6,012 nucleotides of DNA from positions 1 through 6,012 of the forward strand of contig JAQVVK010000129.1 of the NCBI GenBank assembly GCA_028698975.1, in the 5' to 3' direction. Below, piece by piece: positions 1 through 3,346 of this stretch (within the stretch, counting starts at the first letter, position 1; the number at the start of each line of letters is the position of its first letter). The notes beneath the pieces are model-generated. The model was given only the letters and a program-made list of their open reading frames with translations. It was not told where the DNA came from and searched no databases. The translations under genes and the position numbers were made by a program. This DNA comes from Victivallaceae bacterium. Its GTDB lineage: Bacteria; Verrucomicrobiota; Lentisphaeria; Victivallales; Victivallaceae.

Positions 1-1
1 C

Positions 2-142
2 TGTGACGCCAAGGTGCCGGGCGAAGCCGGTCTCAAGGCTTTGCGTCTTGCGGTGGCGATCGAGGCCGAGGCAAGGCGTTACAACGACCAGTACGGGTTT
101 AAGTTCGCGCCCTGTTCCGACAACGAACTGAACAAAGGTTGA
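2..142 (+). CDS. 3' end of an oxidoreductase-like gene, probably Gfo/Idh/MocA family (partial)
   Basis: An open frame enters from the left edge and ends at TGA (140-142), giving the last 46 residues of a protein. The visible stretch has the pattern V-P-G-E-A-G-L-K-A-L-R-L-A-V-A-I-E-A, followed by a charged helix and a polar tail. The 'G-x-x-G-L-x-A-L-x-x-A-x-A-I' helix resembles the C-terminal helix of Gfo/Idh/MocA NAD(P)-dependent sugar oxidoreductases, but the Rossmann fold and the catalytic EKP motif lie outside the window. The family call is therefore tentative and no substrate can be named. The stop is only 6 bases before ispE, and the end of this gene carries the likely ispE ribosome binding site, so the two are probably co-transcribed. 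Codon use and GC content match the following genes. Confidence 0.5.
   Translation, partial: CDAKVPGEAGLKALRLAVAIEAEARRYNDQYGFKFAPCSDNELNKG
134..138 (+). promoter_or_regulatory. Ribosome binding site of ispE
   Basis: AAAGG lies 10 bases before the ATG at 149, inside the last codons of the upstream gene. No other purine-rich site is closer to the start. This position suggests that translation of ispE is coupled to the upstream gene. Confidence 0.5.
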
Positions 143-148
143 GCGTAA

Positions 149-1048
149 ATGAGACTGGAGGGGCGGGCGCGTTCCAAGGTAAATCTTTATCTCAAGGTGA
201 CGCGCAGAAGGCCTGATCGCTATCACGATCTCGCCTCGCTGTTTCAGCCGCTCGAAGAACCGTTTGACCGCATCGCCGTCGAAACCGGCGGCGCGCCGGG
301 GGTCAGGGTGACATCCTCACTGCCCGGTATACCCTGCGGTCTTGACAATCTGGCCGGCCGCGCCGCGCTGGCGTATGCCGAGGCGGCGAAACTGCCGGTC
401 GCATTCGATATTTTCATCGAAAAGAATATCCCAGTGGCCGCCGGAATGGGCGGCGGCAGCTCCGATGCCGCCACGGTGCTCGCCATGCTGGAAAAGGAGT
501 TTCACCGGCTGGGCGCGGGGCCGCTTGCCGAACTTGCGCTCACTTTGGGAGCCGACGTACCGTTTTTTCTCGAACCCGCGCTTGCCGTCGCCCGGGGCGT
601 CGGCGAGAAGTTGGTCAAGCCGTCCGGGCGTTTTCTGCCGCCGCCGCTGCTGGTGGTCAACCCTCTGTTTCCGGTGAGTGCCAAGTGGTCGTACACCCAT
701 CTTGACCCGGAGTTGATCGGCGTGCCGCCGGCCGGCGAATTAGAGCGGCTGCTGGCGGCTCTCCAAAGCGGCGACGCGGCGGGGGTGGCAAAGGGGATCC
801 GCAACGATCTGGCTATGGCTCTCTATAAAATGTTTCCGTTGCTGACCGGCCTGCGTGAATTGATGCTTGCACACGGCGCGCTTAACGCCGAAATAACCGG
901 CAGCGGCCCGTCGCTTTTTGCGGTGTGCGCCGATTTTGAAGGGCGCGATCATCTGGCCGACGAACTCAAACGCCAATTCTCGCCTGAATTGGTGCGGGTC
1001 ATCGGCAACATACCATCAAATGTTATAGACCAGACGGAGAAACAGTGA
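149..1048 (+). CDS. ispE: 4-diphosphocytidyl-2-C-methyl-D-erythritol kinase
   Basis: IspE is the cytoplasmic GHMP-family kinase that phosphorylates the 2-hydroxyl of CDP-methylerythritol with ATP in the MEP (non-mevalonate) pathway to IPP and DMAPP. The 299-residue length is normal for the family. The N-terminus carries the K-V-N-L-Y-L-K-V motif with the expected catalytic Lys10. R-R-R-P-D-R-Y-H-D-L follows at 19-28, with the cytosine-contacting His26; the usual Gly before Tyr is Arg24 here. The glycine-rich ATP loop P-V-A-A-G-M-G-G-G-S-S-D-A-A is at 95-108. G-A-D-V-P-F-F at 134-140 holds the catalytic Asp136, and the third GHMP motif G-S-G-P-S-L-F-A is at 251-258. All key residues are present, so the enzyme should be active. 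The ATG at 149 places the first motif where the family expects it. The gene is followed by gmhB with a 4-base overlap, indicating one transcript. Confidence 0.96.
   Translation: MRLEGRARSKVNLYLKVTRRRPDRYHDLASLFQPLEEPFDRIAVETGGAPGVRVTSSLPGIPCGLDNLAGRAALAYAEAAKLPVAFDIFIEKNIPVAAGMGGGSSDAATVLAMLEKEFHRLGAGPLAELALTLGADVPFFLEPALAVARGVGEKLVKPSGRFLPPPLLVVNPLFPVSAKWSYTHLDPELIGVPPAGELERLLAALQSGDAAGVAKGIRNDLAMALYKMFPLLTGLRELMLAHGALNAEITGSGPSLFAVCADFEGRDHLADELKRQFSPELVRVIGNIPSNVIDQTEKQ
1036..1040 (+). promoter_or_regulatory. Ribosome binding site of gmhB, inside ispE
   Basis: GGAGA sits 4 bases before the GTG start at 1045, within the last codons of ispE. It supports the GTG as the real start and fits stop-start coupling through the GTGA overlap. 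Confidence 0.55.
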
Positions 1049-1599
1049 AAAGTGCATTCTTTCTTGACCGCGACGGCGTGATAAACGCCGAAGTCGATTA
1101 TTTGAGCGATCCGGAGCAGGCGGTGCTGCTGCCCGGCGTGGCCGATGCCCTTAAAATGATACACGCCTCCGGCATGCTGGCGGTGGTGGTGACCAATCAG
1201 TCGGGTATCGCCCGCGGCTATTATACGGAGGAGGACATGCACGCGGTGCATCGCCGTCTTGACGAATTGCTGGCGCAGTCAGGAGCCGCCGTCGACGCCT
1301 ATTATTTTTGCCCGCACCACCCCAAATACACCGGCGAATGCGATTGCCGCAAGCCGGCTCCCGGCATGTTGAAAAAGGCGGCGGCCGAGTTGCACATCGA
1401 TATTGCCAGCTCGGCCATGGCCGGGGATCGCATGAGCGACGTCGGAGCGGGTCGCACGGCCGGGTGCGCCGAGTCGTATCTTTTGCTCACCGGTTACGGG
1501 CCGACCACGGCGGCGACGCATGATTTGACCGGGATCACGGTCAAGCCGGATCTGGCGTCGGCGGTCAGGGATTTTCTCGACCGTTTTCAGGTCAAATGA
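1045..1599 (+). CDS. gmhB: D-glycero-beta-D-manno-heptose 1,7-bisphosphate 7-phosphatase (HAD family)
   Basis: GmhB removes the 7-phosphate from heptose 1,7-bisphosphate in the cytoplasm, a step in making ADP-L-glycero-D-manno-heptose for the LPS inner core. The protein has 184 residues, typical of the family. HAD motif I is F-L-D-R-D-G-V-I-N with nucleophile Asp8 and acid/base Asp10. Motif II is T50-N-Q-S-G. The family's zinc site is present as C89-x-H91 and C99-x-C101, directly followed by R-K-P with Lys103 as motif III. Motif IV is G-D-R-M-S-D with Asp128 and Asp132. This zinc loop separates GmhB from most other HAD phosphatases, although the same fold also occurs in histidinol-phosphatase domains (HisB-N). 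The LPS gene lpxK nearby favours GmhB. Translation begins at GTG, overlapping the ispE stop as GTGA. The 3' end overlaps the convergent lpxK by 8 bases, and no terminator hairpin is visible. Confidence 0.93.
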   Translation: MKSAFFLDRDGVINAEVDYLSDPEQAVLLPGVADALKMIHASGMLAVVVTNQSGIARGYYTEEDMHAVHRRLDELLAQSGAAVDAYYFCPHHPKYTGECDCRKPAPGMLKKAAAELHIDIASSAMAGDRMSDVGAGRTAGCAESYLLLTGYGPTTAATHDLTGITVKPDLASAVRDFLDRFQVK

Positions 1600-2788
1600 A
1601 GCAAATTCGCGAAATGCACTGATCGAAACTCTCTTTACCGCTCAGGATGTCGATCTGTATGCGCATATAAAACATCGGTACGTCGCAGCGGTCAAAGTGC
1701 GGTATCCGCACCGCGTCTTTCTCGGTGGTGACCACCATGTCCGCGCCCGCCGCCTTGGCCTGATTGATGAAGTCAAGTATCTCCTGCCGGGTGTAGCGGT
1801 GATGATCGGCGTAATGGTCTTTGCAGACCAGCTCCGCGCCCAGTTGCTCCAGGAATCCCTCGAAACTCTCGGGTCTGGCGATAGCCGACAACGCGGCGAC
1901 TTTGGTGCCTTTGAGCGCGGTAAGCGGCAGTTGTTCGCCATCGGAAAACATTTTGACCAGATATTGCGGCTTGTGACAGCACTCGATGATCTCGGCCCGG
2001 CTGGTGTGGCGGCGCAGAAAACGCTTGAGGTGGCGAAGTCTGGGGCTGCCGTCGGACTTGGTCAAAAAGATGTAATCGGCGCGGCGGATGTTGGAGATGG
2101 GTTCGCGCAGGATCCCGCGCGGCAGCACATGACCGTTGCCGAAGGGGTCGGTCGAATCCACCAGCACGATGTTGATGTGCGGCTTGAGCATAAGATATTG
2201 AAAGCCGTCGTCGAGGATGATGACGTCGGAGCCAAAGTGATCGATCGCATAAATGCCCGACTTGACCCGGTCCTTGTCGACCAATACCGCCACGTCGCGC
2301 AAATTGGAGGCGAGCATATACGGCTCGTCGCCGGCGAAATCCGACTCCAGCAGAAGATCGTGGCCGTCGCTCACGACTTTGGGCGGAATCGCCATCTGGG
2401 GCTGGCGAAACATGTGCCCGAGTTTATACCAGATCGAACGCTTGCGGCTGCGGTAGCCGCGGCTTAAGATCGCCACTTTGCGGCCCTGTGCGCTCAGGGT
2501 GCGGGCAAACACCTCCACCACCGGGGTTTTGCCGGTGCCGCCGCAGGAGAGGTTGCCGATGCTGACCACGAGGCAACCGAGGGCGTGATTGCGAATGACG
2601 CGGTTGTCGTACATCCAAATACGGCACTGGGTGACCATGCGGTAAAACCGTGAGGCGATAAAAAGGATGTCGCGCAGTATGAGATCGAACCGGCTGCGGC
2701 GGTTGCCGGCAATCAGTTCGAGAAAATACTGTTCGAAGTTTTCCGCTTTGAATTTGAAACCATGCATCTTGAATCCACTCGCTTTCAT
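1592..2788 (-). CDS. lpxK: Tetraacyldisaccharide 4'-kinase (lipid A 4'-kinase)
   Basis: LpxK phosphorylates the 4' position of the tetraacyl disaccharide 1-phosphate, forming lipid IVA at the inner face of the cytoplasmic membrane. At 398 residues it is longer than the roughly 310-350 usual for the family. Residues about 34-60 form a hydrophobic/basic segment consistent with the membrane-binding N-terminal helix. The P-loop G-N-L-S-C-G-G-T-G-K-T-P is at 78-89, S-R-G-Y at 109-112 and G-D-E-P at 153-156. D-D-G-F-Q-Y is at 193-198, where Tyr198 replaces the usual His. F-G-N-G-H-V-L-P-R-G at 216-225 and D-H-H-R-Y at 328-332 follow, then T-T-E-K-D-A-V at 354-360. Extra length comes from the N-terminus and from an insert between SRGY and GDEP. 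The ATG at 2788 has no ribosome binding site; a second ATG at codon 8 (2767) is preceded by a weak GTGGA and could be the true start. The gene is divergent from rpsU and convergent with gmhB. Confidence 0.94.
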   Translation of the reverse strand: MKASGFKMHGFKFKAENFEQYFLELIAGNRRSRFDLILRDILFIASRFYRMVTQCRIWMYDNRVIRNHALGCLVVSIGNLSCGGTGKTPVVEVFARTLSAQGRKVAILSRGYRSRKRSIWYKLGHMFRQPQMAIPPKVVSDGHDLLLESDFAGDEPYMLASNLRDVAVLVDKDRVKSGIYAIDHFGSDVIILDDGFQYLMLKPHINIVLVDSTDPFGNGHVLPRGILREPISNIRRADYIFLTKSDGSPRLRHLKRFLRRHTSRAEIIECCHKPQYLVKMFSDGEQLPLTALKGTKVAALSAIARPESFEGFLEQLGAELVCKDHYADHHRYTRQEILDFINQAKAAGADMVVTTEKDAVRIPHFDRCDVPMFYMRIQIDILSGKESFDQCISRICFI

Positions 2789-2827
2789 TTATATAAATTA
2801 ATGCCGAAAGCCGATTACTGCAAGCGG
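2787..2827 (-). promoter_or_regulatory. Possible lpxK promoter region (weak)
   Basis: Read on the minus strand, a TTGCAG hexamer (2825-2820) is followed by an AT-rich stretch (about 2803-2787) with TAATTT and TATATAAA just before the annotated lpxK ATG. The hexamers match the sigma-70 consensus only partly. If the TATA-like sequence is the -10 box, the transcript would start inside the annotated first codons, which would favour translation from the ATG at codon 8. The exact start cannot be fixed from sequence alone. Confidence 0.25.
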
Positions 2828-2890
2828 CGGCGCGCATTTTCACAGTATTTTGTCGATGAAACAACTGAAACGGTTTGAAAATGCGCGCCG
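2828..2890. repeat. Perfect 15-bp inverted repeat around a 33-base centre, in the lpxK/rpsU divergent region
   Basis: The left arm CGGCGCGCATTTTCA (2828-2842) and the right arm TGAAAATGCGCGCCG (2876-2890) are exact reverse complements. Two further G/T wobble positions (2826-2827 with 2891-2892) could extend the helix if it is transcribed. The right arm overlaps the -35 box of the rpsU promoter by five bases. The centre is AT-rich and no T-run follows either arm, so it is not an intrinsic terminator. It could be an operator for a dimeric or looping regulator, or a leader hairpin of lpxK if lpxK transcription starts further upstream. The function is unknown. Confidence 0.8.
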
Positions 2891-2903
2891 TTTGTGATAT
2901 ATT
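2875..2903 (+). promoter_or_regulatory. rpsU promoter (sigma-70 type, extended -10)
   Basis: A TTGAAA -35 box (2875-2880) is separated by exactly 17 bases from a TATATT -10 box (2898-2903). The -10 box is preceded by TG one base upstream (2895-2896), an extended -10 element. Each hexamer matches the consensus at five of six positions. Transcription should start near 2910, giving a leader of about 35 bases before the rpsU ATG, too short for a riboswitch. A weak 4-bp hairpin (GTCA 2912-2915 with TGAC 2924-2927) lies just before the ribosome binding site. Confidence 0.75.
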
Positions 2904-2928
2904 GAAAGACTGTCAAAATAAAATGACG

Positions 2929-2939
2929 AAAGGGGGTGA
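2929..2939 (+). promoter_or_regulatory. Very strong Shine-Dalgarno site of rpsU
   Basis: AAAGGGGGTGA matches the ideal anti-SD complement AAAGGAGGTGA at 10 of 11 positions, with a single A to G change at 2934. Its core ends 8 bases before the ATG at 2945. The site decides the start: the in-frame GTG at 2936 lies inside it and cannot be used efficiently. Confidence 0.85.
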
Positions 2940-2944
2940 ATGTT

Positions 2945-3112
2945 ATGGATACCGAAATCCGCGTGAAAAAGGGCGAAATCATCGACCGCGCACTGCGTCG
3001 GCTGAAGAAGAAGCTCGATAAGGAAGGCACCCTCAAAGAACTCCGCAATCGTCGTCATTACGAGAAGCCGAGCGAGGTCAAGCGTCGTGAAGCCAAGCTG
3101 CATCACCGCTAA
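2945..3112 (+). CDS. rpsU: Small ribosomal subunit protein bS21
   Basis: bS21 is a small basic protein of the 30S subunit that sits on the platform near the 3' end of 16S rRNA and helps initiation on natural mRNAs. The 55-residue product has the family's features in order. A short beta start (E-I-R-V-K-K-G) comes first, then the helix I-I-D-R-A-L-R-R-L-K-K-K at 12-23. K-E-G-T-L-K-E-L-R-N-R-R at 26-37 precedes the hallmark H-Y-E-K-P-S-E at 38-44, and a basic tail K-R-R-E-A-K-L ends the protein. It is shorter than the 71-residue E. coli protein because the C-terminal basic helix is reduced, as in many other phyla. It stands alone with its own strong promoter, ribosome binding site and terminator, rather than in the rpsU-dnaG-rpoD arrangement known from enterobacteria. 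Confidence 0.95.
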   Translation: MDTEIRVKKGEIIDRALRRLKKKLDKEGTLKELRNRRHYEKPSEVKRREAKLHHR

Positions 3113-3132
3113 TCCTTTCCTTCGAATAAAAG

Positions 3133-3164
3133 ACGGGACTCTGCAAAGAGCCCCGTTTTTTTTT
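3133..3164 (+). terminator. Intrinsic terminator of rpsU
   Basis: A 10-bp stem (ACGGGACTCT 3133-3142 with AGAGCCCCGT 3147-3156) with one A/C mismatch closes on a GCAA tetraloop. It runs directly into nine T residues (3156-3164). It begins 20 bases after the rpsU stop codon, so rpsU is probably monocistronic and isolated from the gene that follows. Confidence 0.93.
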
Positions 3165-3346
3165 GCGGCGCGGCGATGGCGGAGCCGCCAAACCGGCTGA
3201 TCCATAACCCCGGAAAAAAATAAAACTCGGCTTTCTTTTAATCGTGCCTTGCTTTTGTTGACAAGAGGATATATCTTCATCTCGCACCGGGATTATTTGT
3301 TGATTGTGCCAATATCTAACAATTTATATATAAGGAGTTTAGCTTT
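3165..3346 (+). other. Intergenic region upstream of the alpha-2-macroglobulin gene
   Basis: The first 40 bases are GC-rich and contain a small hairpin (AGCCG/CGGCT around CCAAAC). The rest becomes clearly AT-rich, unlike the flanking genes. A perfect TTGACA (3258-3263) is present but has no good -10 box at 16-18 bases. A TTGATT (3300-3305) lies 18-19 bases before TTATAT/TATATA (3324-3330), but a start from there would fall on the ribosome binding site. The promoter of the next gene must lie here, because the rpsU terminator blocks read-through, but it cannot be assigned. Confidence 0.5.
3332..3337 (+). promoter_or_regulatory. Ribosome binding site of the alpha-2-macroglobulin gene
   Basis: AAGGAG lies 9 bases before the ATG at 3347. 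The spacing and the hydrophobic N-terminal segment that follows this ATG both support it as the start. Confidence 0.8.

Noticed and set aside
1601..1617. Near-palindrome around TTCGCGAA just after the gmhB stop, as a terminator
   Set aside because: It is an imperfect, short, AT-containing palindrome without a T-run and lies inside the lpxK coding sequence.
1697..2467. A 256-residue open frame on the plus strand opposite lpxK
   Set aside because: lpxK carries all family motifs in the minus frame. The plus frame has no recognisable domain and no ribosome binding site, so it is an antisense shadow.
2838..2916. Minus-strand promoter elements for lpxK within or beyond the inverted repeat, such as TTGACA read on the minus strand at 2916-2911
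   Set aside because: None of the -35-like hexamers has a convincing -10 box at normal spacing, so no second lpxK promoter is called.
2936..2947. Alternative GTG start of rpsU three codons upstream
   Set aside because: The GTG lies inside the strong Shine-Dalgarno sequence; the ATG at 2945 has ideal spacing and fits the family's N-terminus.
3176..3223. Tiny 15-codon open frame after the rpsU terminator
   Set aside because: It has no ribosome binding site, starts just after a terminator and ends in a Lys-Lys run from an A-tract; nothing supports translation.
3258..3286. Perfect TTGACA upstream of the alpha-2-macroglobulin gene as a promoter
   Set aside because: At 16-18 bases downstream there is only GC-containing sequence (around CTCGCA) with no -10 match, so a promoter cannot be claimed.
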